A stretch of 64,000 nucleotides of DNA, from assembly GCA_946902875.1 (NCBI GenBank), contig OX336336.1:6046545-6110544 (forward strand). The letters are read 5' to 3'. Source of the stretch: Nematopogon swammerdamellus (Eukaryota; Arthropoda; Insecta; Lepidoptera; Adelidae). A program made the position numbers and the translations under genes. The stretch's first letter is position 1. Each line of letters starts with the position of its first letter. This document shows positions 23,321 to 34,250 of this stretch, in pieces. The notes beneath the pieces are model-generated. The model had not been told where the DNA came from. It ran no database searches and saw only the letters and a list, made by a program, of their open reading frames with translations.

Positions 23321-23810
23321 AGGTCTTTCAAAATTAGTTAATAGTACGCAAAGGGGGGGTTCTGCATCATATAGGGAGTAAAACCTATATAATTTTTTTT
23401 GGACCTTGGGCTTTTTTTATGTAAAATGTTTTGTATGTATTTAAATAAAAAAATATGTGGTTGATTTTTATAGCCTAATCGATTCATTTTCATAACAGTA
23501 ACAAAAAAGTCTTCATTACCATTTTGATGTAACACGTGTAAGTTGGTAAAAAAAATCAAATTCTTTCTATTCCATACTAATAAAACTAAAATTGTGGTTT
23601 TCACAATTTCTGAAAGAAAGAGATCTATGTGTTGGAAGACTTTTTTGTTCCTGGCATGAAACTGAAACGATTAAGAAAAGAAATTTTTTTTTACATTTTA
23701 CATTATTATAATTTTTTTTTTTGTAAAAAAAAATCTTTGTTCCTCAAAAGTGATTTATTTACGATACAGAACCCCCCCTTAGCGTACTATTAACTAATTT
23801 TGAAAGACCT
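23321..23810. mobile_element. 490-bp TIR element flanked by TA
   Basis: The terminal inverted repeats start 'aggtctttcaaaattagtta' on the left, with its complement ending at 23810 on the right. They extend about 45 bp to a G-run/C-run. TA flanks both ends (23319-23320 and 23811-23812). The interior is AT-rich with no transposase. The structure matches a Tc1/mariner-type MITE; class assignment is inference from the TA duplication. Confidence 0.75.
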
Positions 23811-24365
23811 TATATATAATATCTTGTTTTCCATGTGCTTAGAAATATTTGGTTCAACTGGCCAATTAGGGCTGTCACAACGCTACTTCAATTAGAAAAT
23901 TTTGTACATTTTATGTATTGACCTAGCATTGCAATAACATAAGCATTATTTAATTAAACAAATAAATTAAACGCGCTCATTAGGGCTGCCACATATGAAT
24001 GATTAGAAATAGAGTTCTGGGATATCATGTATGAAAGTAAATAAATATGTATTAAACCACGTTAAAATATGAGAGTGAATTGACCGCTAATTAGGGGTGT
24101 CGCTATTCTCTTTTTTTTTTTTAATTAGTAAGTAATTGAGAAATTTTCAAGAAAAAAATTTTTTTACAAGGTTTCCACATCCTTCTAAGGGATCAATACG
24201 AGAAAGATGGATAAAAATAGTCCAAGATGATACATTGTTTAAGGGAAAGTGAAAATTTAAATTTGTGTAAAGTGAAATTTAAATTATTTTGTTTAAGTAC
24301 GGAGGAAGAGTTATTTTAGTTGTGTTTGTGTGTGTAGTCCAAAGTATACCTAATGGTTTTTTTAG

Positions 24366-24398
<33 letters not shown>

Positions 24399-24548
24399 TA
24401 AATGCTGCACTCTTTATTTTATGTATGTTTGGTTTGGAGATTTTAAGTTTAGTCCAAGGCCAAGACCGCAGTTATAAATTCTTTATTATTAAGTTTAGTT
24501 TTTTAGATATTATTCTAGTTATTAAGTGTAGGTATTATAAGAATACAA
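23811..24548. other. AT-rich stretch with a (TA)n microsatellite
   Basis: A (TA)n tract lies at about 24367-24391, followed by a T-run. Nothing else is recognised. Confidence 0.4.
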
Positions 24549-24683
24549 AACGGCTTTACTCGCGGTCGAAATATGAGCTGTGTGGCTCGACGTTTCGGGC
24601 CAAACGTATGGCCCATCATCATGAGCACTCTGGCCGAAATGTCGAGCCACACAGCTCGTATTTCGATAGTGAGTAAAGCCGTT
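24549..24683. repeat. Foldback/MITE-like inverted repeat (135 bp)
   Basis: Left arm from 'aacggctttactcgcggtcg' and right arm ending 'gtgagtaaagccgtt' are about 52-bp inverted repeats with a handful of mismatches, both including 'gagctgtgtggctcgac' or its complement. The spacer is about 30 bp (acgtatggcccatcatcatg). Confidence 0.7.
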
Positions 24684-25075
24684 GTTACTTCTTAAAATGT
24701 CAAATAACCACGGTAATTTAAAAACCCATATAAGTTTAGGTATGTATTTCAAGTTATTATAGTTCTGTATTTTAAGTTTAAATACATAAAAACGTTTTTT
24801 TCGATGAAATTCACTATCTGTTTTCTTCTATAATCCTTTAAAACGTCCCACTGCTAGGCACGGACTCTGCTCACTAACGTAGGAGGTATTGTTTTTATTG
24901 TTGTTGTTTTATTGTTTATTGAGTATTCTTATGGCAGTCATATTGCACTCGAACTTGTCACAATTTGTTATATCCGGTTCGATTACTCGTACATGGTGAC
25001 CAGTGGAAATCAGAAGCAGTTTACACAAAAATACCTTTCATAGACCAGTGTGCACTAGTTACCTAACTTTATTTT
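24684..25075. other. Gene-free stretch with a dispersed-repeat fragment
   Basis: 'attcttatggcagtcatatt' and 'gcactcgaacttgtcacaat' (about 24923-24970) recur at about 48470-48520 inside an intron of the syntaxin-binding-protein gene. Otherwise nothing is recognised. Confidence 0.4.
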
Positions 25076-25224
25076 TCTTCACCGGAGCGATCGTACCTAT
25101 TCGTTATGAAATGCACGTATATCAATCTTTATCAAGGAAATAAATAAGTACATTAGTTAGTGCCCGGGATTTGAACCCGCAACTTCTGCATTGAGAAGCG
25201 TTACCACTAGACTACGGGCACAAT
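25076..25224 (-). mobile_element. tRNA-derived SINE-like sequence
   Basis: The minus strand from about 25222 reads 'tgcccgtagtctagtggtaa', 'cgcttctcaatgcagaag' and 'gcgggttcaaatcccgggca'. This is a compact tRNA-like fold with matching acceptor ends (tgcccg/cgggca), A and B boxes, and a T arm. It is too short for a normal tRNA (about 60 nt) and is followed by AT-rich body sequence, so it is more likely a SINE or tRNA pseudogene than a functional tRNA. Confidence 0.55.
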
Positions 25225-25500
25225 TAACCATAATACCTACTCGTAAAATAATAAATCGAAAAATATATTTTTGGTAGACTAAGTGACAACCCTACGTATT
25301 CCAATGCACGTGTTGACTGACCGGCCGGGCCGGCCGGGCCGCTAGCCGCTAGTCGCTCGCTAGCTAGCCCCTCTCCCGCTCGCTTCCCGCCCCGCGCGGC
25401 TCAGCGTTCCGCCACCCCGCTACCTTACCTCATACCTCAGTTATTGGCCGTCATTTCTCTGTATTCTTTCTTCGTAGTGCTCACTCTATACATAAAATCT
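25225..25500. other. GC-rich patch
   Basis: About 25318-25430 holds 'ggccgggccggccgggccgc' and 'gctagccgctagtcgctcgc' type repeats. No exon is supported. Confidence 0.3.
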
Positions 25501-26122
25501 CTTTGCCGTCGAATTGAGAATCTCCTAGGTCTAAAGTAAATTGCTTGTGATGACAAATTCAACGAGCCCAAACACGATGGGTTTATCATGTGTAGTTTAG
25601 GAGTTCCTATGGCCACCTTCCGTCTCCATCATCAGACCAGCTCGATGGTACTCGTACTCGTATTATAATATATTAAACGCATCTGGCCGGTCGGAAAAGA
25701 TTTCAAATTTAGAATATTCATGAAACAAGGGTCCGAATATGAATGACAATATCGATTCATGTATTTCAATACAATGACAGAGAAAATTTCAAAATATTAG
25801 GTACCTATTCTACCTATTTAATACTTTTTAGTTCTAGTTTATTTTTTTTTAAGTCGGTTTTATATTTTTAAAACAATATTACATAAAAAACAATAATCGA
25901 AATCGAATAATCGAAATCGGTTGAAGTGGTACAGAATTATTCGCCATGTGTCAAACTGCAAATTGCTGAAAAAGCCCACATCACAAAAGTTTTGCTGAAG
26001 GTAACCACACACCAATAGTATTTTGTTGCTTTTTCATAAACCGCTCAATCAATTTCAATAAAATTTCAATGGGAGCACCTCTGAAGTATGACCTACCAAG
26101 AATTTTCAAAATCAGCCCACAA
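25501..26122. repeat. Fragment of the composite AT-rich repeat
   Basis: It matches composite units from 'gtcgaattgagaatctc' through 'gagttcctatggccacc' and 'gtccgaatatg' to 'cagcccacaatta', with several deletions. The piggyBac-like element follows at 26127. Confidence 0.6.
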
Positions 26123-26126
26123 TTAA

Positions 26127-27430
26127 CACGTTGAACGCCATACGACCCACCGGTGGGCCTAGCGTACTTTTCGGTTCGGGCCAAGCCAAACTCATTATAT
26201 CCGTAATTTTCATCAACTTGAGATTTTCATCACAAAGTTTATAAAATGCGGTAATTTGTAAGGAAAATAAAAATTTGCGACTTTTACCGTCTAATTTTCG
26301 AGATATAGCAGAAGGCTCACGGGTGGATCGTGTGGCCTCCTATGAAGGATTTGTATTTTTCTGTTGGCTGGGGCCGCGGGGTCACGCCGCGGCCCACCCG
26401 TTGCGCGCGCGCCGCGGACGCAGCGATCAATCCCGGTCCGGCTGCGTCGACAATTGAGGATGTTTTACGCTTTTCTCGCCAAAAATGATTATTTTGAAGA
26501 TTTCGAGTTAACACAAGAAGCGCTAACGCAGTTAGAAAACATCGAGATAGATCTTCTGAACCGTAGTTTCGGAATAGATTCTATGAAGACGTAGTTCAAC
26601 CAACGAAAAGAAGATGCTGTCGAATTCTTTTGTCGGAGAGTGAGGATAGCGACTATGAAATGCATATAGAAAGACGGAAGAGAATGAAACACACTCTGGA
26701 AAGGAAAGAGGGATTGGCCAGAAAAGTGAGAAGAACATGTCACCAATGTTATGCAAAGAACGTACCAATAATGGGTAGCAAACAGGCTAAAACCAAGTCG
26801 AAAAAAGTATCCACTTATTGCCAAAGCAGCCCAACTAAACCATTCCTTTGTTTGCCTTGTTTTAACATGACTCACGGATAATTCTTTATTGTTTATGGTT
26901 AAACCCTTTGGGGTTAAGATGATTGATTATTTTAAATAATGAAGTGTCATAATGTTGTGATTGTTCAATTTCATAAATATTTTGTTTTGTTCAATTTCAT
27001 AAATTATTTTCGTAATAAATAATGTCTTCTTATTTGGCAATGAAGAAAATTTTATGTTCATTTTTATTTTGACGAATATTTTCTTATTATTTTCTGGTTT
27101 TATTAATTCTATTAATACAAATATTATTTTCTACCTTATCGTTAAGAGCAGCCCTAGCATCGTTACAATTAACTTAATAAAAAACTACAAGTTTCTATTG
27201 GATTTGAAAACCACGCCGTCCGCTTCGACTACAAGGCCATGCGGCTCACTTCCATATTGGCTTTGTAGCTGCGCTCTGTGGCTTGTAGGAAGCGTTTACG
27301 TAGGCCCTCTCACGCGGCTCACCGGTGACCCCCATGCCATGAATGGTTCAGTAAGGAAAGGCTCACCGGTGAGCGGTGAGCCCCGTGGCCCAAACGGAAA
27401 TACTGGATTTTTCATGTGGCGTTGAACGTG
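26127..27430 (+). mobile_element. piggyBac-like element, internally deleted
   Basis: Terminal inverted repeats 'cacgttgaacgcca' (26127-26140) and its one-mismatch complement (27417-27430) bound the element. Subterminal palindromic 'ccaccggtgggcc' and 'ggctcaccggtgacc'-type repeats occur near both ends. A TTAA lies immediately left (26123-26126), the piggyBac target; the right flank is TAAG, one base short of TTAA. Inside are only pieces of a transposase. At about 1.3 kb it is shorter than an intact element of this superfamily (usually above 2 kb). Confidence 0.65.
26458..26881 (+). pseudogene. piggyBac-like transposase remnant (N- and C-terminal pieces)
   Basis: The first piece (about 26458-26594) reads FLAKNDYFEDFELTQEAL then a stop. 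The second (26615-26881), in another frame, starts with an acidic ILLSESEDSDYE stretch like the N-terminal region of piggyBac-type transposases. It then jumps to a cysteine-rich tail: CHQC, then YC...CLPCF..TH. That pattern resembles the zinc-binding C-terminal domain of the family. The central DDE catalytic domain is absent. The assignment rests on the tail pattern, the TIRs and TTAA; it is a non-functional relic. Confidence 0.55.
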
Positions 27431-27514
27431 TAAGATTGTAATTTCCTGTTTGCGGTTTTACTCCGGTCCAAAGAATTTACAAACTCTTTGGTTGTACTTG
27501 GGTTGTACCTAGCT
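27431..27514. other. Short unassigned spacer
   Basis: It contains 'caaactctttggttgtactt', which resembles the arm of the 43-bp palindrome at 7330. Nothing else is recognised. Confidence 0.3.
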
Positions 27515-27690
27515 CCGCTTATTTGTTGTTATATCCGCTATAGTAACACATATTCTGTGAAAATTTCAACGGGCTTCCTATTACGGTTCAAGAGATACAG
27601 CCCTCGGATAGACAAACGGACGGACGGACAGACAGACTGCGGAGGCTTAGTAATAGGCTTCCGTACAGGGATACGGAAACCTAAAAATAA
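27515..27690 (+). repeat. Dispersed repeat ('cggaagcctatt' family)
   Basis: It carries 'gttatatccgctatagtaac', 'ctattacggttcaagagata' and 'taataggcttccgtacaggg', in opposite orientation to 16885-17060. Confidence 0.6.
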
Positions 27691-27889
27691 GGGGTGAAAT
27701 AGGGGTGAAAGTTTTTGTATGGGGAATCCATGATTTCTCTAGGTAAGGATATGAAAATTTATTATCTAGGCTTTTGGCACAGATTACTCAATAGTTACTG
27801 CTTTTGGTAAGAAATAATGAATAATGGTCAGGAAGAGGAAGGGGGAGAGAAAAGAAGGGGGAGTGGGTGGGAGGTACGTTTGTCAGCCT
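27691..27889. other. Short unassigned stretch
   Basis: AT-rich sequence ending in a purine-rich run (aagaagggggagtgggtggg). No feature is recognised. Confidence 0.3.
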
Positions 27890-28192
27890 GGGTAGCTCAG
27901 TGGTGCAGGCAACCCTGGGCGCGGTCAACACTTGGATGGGTGACCGCTCGACCATTTGAGGCTGACCGTGGTTCGGATTCCACGTAAAACTGTAGCACCC
28001 TTCCCTTCTTACCTTACTAGGGTTGGTACCACCGCACTGAATAAAACGTATGTCGAAACGGCTATGTAAATCAAAGAGATTTGATGTAAATAGTTTTTTC
28101 GTTTTTTTTCGTCCAGTTCAGTATAGCCGGCACGACATGTCCGACATCACGGATGTTGTAGGTGATGTATCCAACCATGTCAGTTTCCATAA
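27890..28192 (+). mobile_element. SINE family 1, copy e
   Basis: The head 'gtagctcagtggtgcag' leads directly to 'ctgggcgcggtcaacacttg' and 'gtggttcggattccacgt'. The body has 'ggttggtaccaccgcactga'. A small insert (aaatcaaagagatttgatgt) interrupts 'ctatgtaaatagtttttt'. The tail ends 'gtcagtttccataaaaaaag'. Confidence 0.75.
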
Positions 28193-28560
28193 AAAAAGAA
28201 GAAGAGGAGGAGAGGTATGGAGGGAGGAAGGGTTAGTGAATGAGGGTAGGTGTGGGGGAGGGAGGTAGTAGAGGGAACGAGGAGGAATGGATATCGAGGG
28301 AGTGAGAGGTTGAAAGGGGGAAGGGGCGGGGTAAGAGGGGGTTGCGGACAGGATGAGGGGTAGTAGGGGAGGAATGGAATGCGAGGGTGATGGGAAGGAG
28401 GGGCGACATGAGGGGAGGAAGGGAAGTAGGGAGAGAGGGAGGGAATGGGCGAAAGGGAAGGTGGCAAAGAGGGGGTCCGTGAAGGGTGAGGGGAAGGAGG
28501 GGAGGAAGGCGGGATCTAGGAGAGAAGACCGGGAGAGAGGTGAGTGAGAGATGGGCGAGG
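28193..28560 (+). repeat. Polypurine tract (G/A-rich strand)
   Basis: About 370 bases on the + strand are overwhelmingly G and A, with irregular 'gggagg' and 'gaggaag' motifs. It starts directly at the A-tail of the SINE before it. Long chance frames on the minus strand are proline/leucine/serine-rich and not called. Confidence 0.7.
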
Positions 28561-29215
28561 AAGGAATCCCTTCCTTCCTCCCGAAAAAGATAGAGAATAT
28601 AAGAGAAGCGATGGTTTATTATCAATTTTGCATTTAAATCAGATTTACTATTTTTTTATTTTATTCGTCGTCGTGTCGTCGTCGGTAAAATCTACAATTT
28701 TACAATTTTATATAAAATATCATTGACTTATATATTCTGTAAAGCTTATCACAAATACATTAAACCCACCCACTTTTAATCTCTTTGGTATAACACCACC
28801 AGCAGCATCGTAGATGGAAAAAATAGCCCTGGACTCAACTTTTTTTAATTCGGTGCCTGGACTCCCTACTTCATACTCAAAGACATTTTGTTCATACTTC
28901 AACTATTACTAAAACGAGACACCGCGATTATGGTAGTGTGCGTATCGCGTGAATACAGAACCGACCGTCTCAAGAGATCGCATCGATATTGTGTCATCCT
29001 TTTTCCACGCGCAGTAACCCGTATCGCTTGCCTGCACGCTCCACGCAAACATTTGCGTGTTCCAAAACAAGCGAACGTCGCGCGTCGATCGATAAATTGC
29101 CGCAACGGCTAAAAACTATGGAGGTGGCTTTTTACTTTCGAGCGACTGTAAGGAGAAAGGAAGTATTGTGATCGTCCAAAATGTCGAAGTTGAGAATGCG
29201 ACTGATTTTTTGATT
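28561..29215. other. Gene-free stretch
   Basis: No gene or repeat family is recognised on either strand. Confidence 0.3.
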
Positions 29216-29540
29216 TTTTTTTTTATTGAAACTGACACGGTTGGCTACATCACCTACAACATCCGTGATGTCAGCCCATAACACCGGGTGAACTTGGTGC
29301 CACGTCAGTGCTTCCCTTCGGTCGTGCCGACTACACTGAACTGGACGGAAAACACAAACTATTTACATAGCCGTTTGGACCGACCTTTCATTCAGTGCGG
29401 TGGTACCAACCCGGGCGGGTTAAACCCTACCACCTAGTAATATAAGAAGGGGGTCATATCCCTTAGTCGCCTTTTACGACATACACGGGGAGAGATGCAG
29501 TGGGGCTATTCTTTTAAAGTACCGGCCCCACACAGTACAG
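29216..29540 (-). mobile_element. SINE family 3 (distinct head, shared body)
   Basis: Read on the minus strand: 'tgtgtggggccggtacttta', 'gccccactgcatctctcccc', 'tgtcgtaaaaggcgactaag', then the shared body 'taggtggtagggtttaaccc', 'ggttggtaccaccgcactga' and the tail 'gtcagtttcaataaaaaaa'. Only the head differs from family 1. Similar heads occur at 34905-35090 and 48168-48258. Confidence 0.7.
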
Positions 29541-31384
29541 ATTTGGGCTATATATCTGTCAACGATCCCAAAAAAGTGGTTTTGAGAAACATGTATGTGT
29601 GTGTGTGTGTCCGTCCAGCGACCTTGTGCCTAAACTGCTCAACCGATTTCGTTCAAAATTCGTATTTAGTAGTTTGAAATGATAATCTAGGGGTACCTTT
29701 TTTAGTTTTTTTTAATTAAAAAAAATAAGGGTAGCTGTCATACAAATTATTTCGATGAGGTCGATTTTCTTATAAATGGCTAACGATTTTTATTATTATT
29801 ATTATATTTAATCCATCGTGTTTGTTTCCGTTTTCAAAGGTGGTGAGGTAAAAAAATATAATTTTAAAGAAGGTATCTCCACTTTATCCTAACCGCACGC
29901 GCGTATTTGAATTGCACGCAGGTTTGGTTGGTGGGTATTTGGCAAAGACATTAAACTCACAATCTCTTTGGTATTTGGCAACTAAAAATATAATAAGAAA
30001 TAGGCATGCCATCTATAGACAAATAGGACAACTTAACTTTGGTCTGACATCTATGATGCAGAAGCGGCGAAATTATACATTTTATCCGCCAAGCTCACGG
30101 ACTGACAAAACATGAAAATATTTATTGGAAAAATTATGAAAACCTTAAAATACACTATTTTGAAATTTCTACTTAATATAAAATAATCTTTAAATTTAAC
30201 TATGCTGTTCCCACTTAGCATCGTTCTATAATTAGCAGATTTAAAAATATAATAATTATTTAATTCAAATTCGATACTCCTGGCGCCATCTTAGGACATA
30301 ATTGAAGACTAATTTCATGTTACCTTTAAAACATCGCTGACGGTACATCTGACTCCCCCTATAAAATCAATGGTCTAAATGTAAGAAATCGACACTCTGT
30401 ATATTATGAGTGTGTAGGAAAGAGGTTTCCATTGTGGTATCTCGGTCAAGTATTTCTAGCTAAGATAAAATATGCGTGGGATTAAATCGAGCCGAAGTCA
30501 CGAGCCCGAGAGAGAATCATTCTCAATTATTTAGATTTGTGTGCAGAGCGGCGGCAGCGTCGCGAGCGATCGTGAGATTCGATTTCGTATTCGATTTGTT
30601 TGAAGTTGCCGAAATTATGTATTAAGCATTTTGATTAGATCATTTAAACGAAGCTGAAATGTGAGAAAGCAAAGAAAACATATTGAAATCAAACGAACTA
30701 ATAAGACCGGAGAAAGTTAATCAATAATCAGAAATTTGTCCTACAACAACTGCAGTCGATGTCGAATCGACATTAGCGATTATGAAGCAAGTCGTTGATG
30801 AAAAATGATTGCTCCTTACCGTATTTCTCACCGTATTTAGTATCATCAAACAATCCCATTTGGGGATCACAAAGGACACCTCCCTCCGACACGTGCAGCG
30901 TTTTCAAGGTTGTTGCCATATTTGGAGTGATCTACACTCTACAGTGCGTTTCACAACCGTCTCAAGTCGTCGATGACCCATAGAAACATAGATGTACGTA
31001 AATTTGCTATATTTGTTGGATTATTTGAAATTGTATGCCTAAATTGACTATAGTATAGGTATGTGTAATCTGCTAAGATATTCGGCGACGAAGGAAGGCG
31101 ACGCGTCTCACGGCGCCAAGAGTCTGGTCGGAGTAGGCCCACACGCGGCGACGACGACGCGACGAGACGACGGCATTAGAGATTAACGCGAGCTCTGTGT
31201 TGGTGATTTAAATAATTAATGGTGAGTTTACAATAATATGTTTATTGTTTTTTTGATAGCGGGCAGGAAGTTATAACGGGTCTCTCTTCCACAATATCCT
31301 TGTCTTCCACATAATTACATAATAATTATTATGTTCGCGGACAGGTACTGGTACTTAGTCTGTTTTACAGATACTCGTACTATC
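29541..31384. other. Gene-free stretch
   Basis: A short (gt)n run lies at about 29594-29611. A moderately GC-rich patch with gacgac repeats lies at about 31085-31180. No exon is supported. Confidence 0.3.
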
Positions 31385-31766
31385 ACGGACGCTGATCTGT
31401 GGAACTAGCATCCCTTATTCCCTGCCACCCGTCCTACCTCCGCATGACTCGTCGCAGAGAGACTCAGCACCCTTTTGTTGTTGACATTGGGCTTTTGAGA
31501 ACCCATCGGTTCTCTAAATCGTTTCTTTGTCGCACCGCTAGAGTGTGGAACTGTCTTCCGGCGAGTGTATTTCCTGAATCCTTTAACCTGGGTGTCTTAA
31601 AGCGTCGTATTAACGGGCTAGACAGCCTAGCAACAGTCCGCAAATCTGCTGGCATGGCACCTAACTGAGCGTGATTTCGCGAGGAGAGGTGATTTTGGCT
31701 CTGTCGACTGCACCATTGGTCTCTCGGCACAGCCACCCATGCTGGTTTACATAATAAAAAAAAAAG
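31385..31766 (+). mobile_element. LINE family A 3' end
   Basis: An open frame (31399-31668) encodes the C-terminus of a non-LTR reverse transcriptase, including RETQHPFVVDIGLLRTHRFS and FLCRTARVWNCLPASVFPES, ending near LKRRINGLDSLATV. This is the usual end of CR1/Jockey-group ORF2. The 3' UTR 'gcatggcacctaactgagcg', 'ctcggcacagccacccatgc' and an A-rich end follow. The element is 5'-truncated. Confidence 0.75.
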
Positions 31767-31771
31767 GTACA

Positions 31772-32172
31772 TTGTCAGCCTCTGTTGCTCAGTCATCGTG
31801 AGATCAGTCGACTGTCGCTCTTGATCACACCTGAGGGCGGCCAGAACTTGGCTGGGTGACCGTTCGACCGTTGGAGGCCCATGGTGAGGATTCCGCGTAA
31901 AAACTGTAGGTTCCTTATTCTCACACTTCTTACCTTAGATTGTAGGGTTTAACCCGGCCAGAGCCGGCCAGGTTGGTTCCTCCTCCGCACTGAATGAAAG
32001 GTCGGTCGAAGCGACTATGTAAATAATTAGTGTTTTACATCCAGTTCAGTGCAGCCGGCACGTCCACAGGGAAGCCCTGTCATGGCACCTAGTTCAACAA
32101 GGCGTAATGGGCTGACATCACGGATGTTGTAGGTGATGTACTTAGCGAACCGTTTCAGTTTGCATAAAAAAA
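31772..32172 (+). mobile_element. SINE family 1, copy f (diverged)
   Basis: 'gttgctcagtcatcgtgaga' is a weakened A-box region, then 'gaacttggctgggtgaccgt' (5S-like), 'gcactgaatgaaaggtcggt', 'cagtgcagccggcacgtcca' and tail 'gtttcagtttgcataaaaaa'. It abuts the A-tail of the preceding LINE, a typical place for SINE insertion. Confidence 0.7.
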
Positions 32173-32830
32173 CTGGCCAAGAGCGAGTCGGACTCGCGCA
32201 CTTGTATGGGGACCCTATATCGATTGGACCCTACGATTGGCCTACATGATATGAGGCACAATAATTTGGATACCTGCAACGGATTTGCTGAATTATTTAG
32301 ATTGTGTTTATTTCCATTAACGTTACAAGGAGGGTTATGGTTTTTTGATTATTTTTCAGCTAAAGAAGCACCTCACCATCAGTGCATAATCTTGGCCAAA
32401 CTTAGCTCCACTCCATATATGCACGCGTGAGACTAATGGACAAGGTATCGCAAAAGAAATTGAAGAAATTCAAATTGCGTCCGCGAGTTCCAATAAATAT
32501 ATATCCCTTGCTAGCAGCGTGGCGCGGCGTCAAGGAGTCGGGCGTGCTGGCTGACCGTCGTATTAGAAAGTGCGACCGGAGTATTAGCACATGTCTAGTG
32601 GAAACTAGGTGAGCACTGAGCTGAGGCGCACCCAGGGCAGTGCACAGCAGGTGCGGCGGAACTACTCGCTGTCACCAGCAGGAAACATGCGGAGGCGGCG
32701 GCGGGAGCGCCGCGGCGCGGATACCAAGTCAAGGCGTTGTTGGCCGCACCGCACCCTGTGTTTTATTTGCTTGCTTATACTACCTCACATTGCTTCGTAT
32801 GATCCTCTGATAGAATAACAATACTCCAAC
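32173..32830 (+). other. Possible exon-like GC-rich patch, unsupported
   Basis: 'ggccaagagcgagtcggact' at about 32173 is the end motif of a common lepidopteran repeat. From about 32500 the sequence is GC-rich and open in places. One frame (32427-32612) runs to 'gaaactag' followed by gtgagc, a donor-like site, and a basic RRRRRERR stretch follows at about 32693. No homology is recognised, and no matching acceptor was found. Confidence 0.2.
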
Positions 32831-34250
32831 AATCACTCTGTAATAAATATATGGTCAAGTTGAGTTACATTAAATTTTCGCGACAGAAAAAAATTGCAAA
32901 CTTACCTCCAAATCGCCAATAAAACCGGTATTATTCAATAAACACTTTATATTAGATCATGAAACTTTGCATAATAAATAACTGATCTCAAGATACTTAG
33001 ATCAGTTTTTATACGTTTTACATTTTAATAATAAAATTATTTCCATTAAAAACTACTAAATTTAGACTTACGTTTATATCACTTTCACCGATTCTCTATC
33101 GCCCTATCCCGCCCTTACTGAGGTAGTGTAAACTCTTACGTGTTCGTCACCAGTTTGGTTTGGTATGATGTCTTCGTCTAACTCACGTCTAACTGCACAT
33201 AGGAAACTCAAGAAAAGTTAAATATTTTAGAAAAATAGGTACCTACCAGCCCTAACGAAATTATACAAAATTCTCTAAGTGAGTAACGAACAAGACTGCA
33301 AAAGGTGATTGATCGATCAGAGACAAACAAGACGTAAGGGCAAGTTAGCAAAGCCCTATCTCTTCAAATGTTTATAGATCTAGCCGTGTCTTCTTGTGTT
33401 ATTTGCTGCCTTTCTGGATTATAATGGTTAGGACTAAGCAGATAAAGTTCAGTGGACTCTGAATGGGCAGATTGCTCATATGATCAGTCTTCTAACAGCA
33501 GCTAATAAGAACGCAACATTTCTTTCTAGCTTCTCGGCCGGTCGTTGTGCCCAATCGGCCGGAGGGTGGCCGAGTGACACGCGCGCATAAAGAATCAGAG
33601 CACACCGCACAGAGTTGGTTGAGTGAGACTTGCGAACGTGGCGCGCGGTTGCTGGTTGTGGTTGCGCTTGCGACACTGCCTGCACGCACGATATACTGAC
33701 AGTTCGACTTGTCGGCCACGTTAGACCAATTAGTAGCCACGTCTGGAACGCAAATTGATTTTATTGACCGCCTGCAGTGCTGTGTTGCTTGTATTTAACT
33801 AGATTTTATTTAGTGTAGGTACCTACTAATGTTGATTCGACTTGATGGGTGGGTTGCCATTTGGTTTGTGTTTGCTTACATTTGAACGTCTATCTTTGTA
33901 CCTACTTGATGTGAGTATTATGTGCTTTGCTCTCACTCAACGGGTTTTTCATACTTCCTAACCCAAAGTTTACTGCATTTTATCCTCATCGCCTATAAAC
34001 GAGCCTATAAACATTACAATTGACGTTACGCCAACCATAGCATTGTAGAATTTTTACAAGCAAGAATTGTGATTTTCTATCAATTTCCGGCGCTATGTAT
34101 AAGAACTATCTTCAACATTGCCGCTGTCAGAAAGATAAAGTAAAAAAAAGGGAAGTAAAATTTCCCATTATTTGACATTCGAAACAGAACTTCTTTGCAG
34201 ACTTTTATTTACATGGCCTATACCTACGTATGCGATAGATTTGCAGTCGT
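32831..34250. other. Gene-free stretch
   Basis: No gene or repeat is recognised. Minus-strand frames around 33480-33740 are not supported by splice sites or similarity. Confidence 0.3.

Noticed and set aside
25159..25222. A functional tRNA gene on the minus strand
   Set aside because: The fold is shorter than a tRNA, the anticodon loop is irregular, and AT-rich body sequence continues from it, so a SINE or pseudogene is more likely.
28180..28625. 95- and 130-residue minus-strand frames rich in Pro, Leu and Ser
   Set aside because: They come from the polypurine tract on the other strand; composition alone explains the absence of stops.
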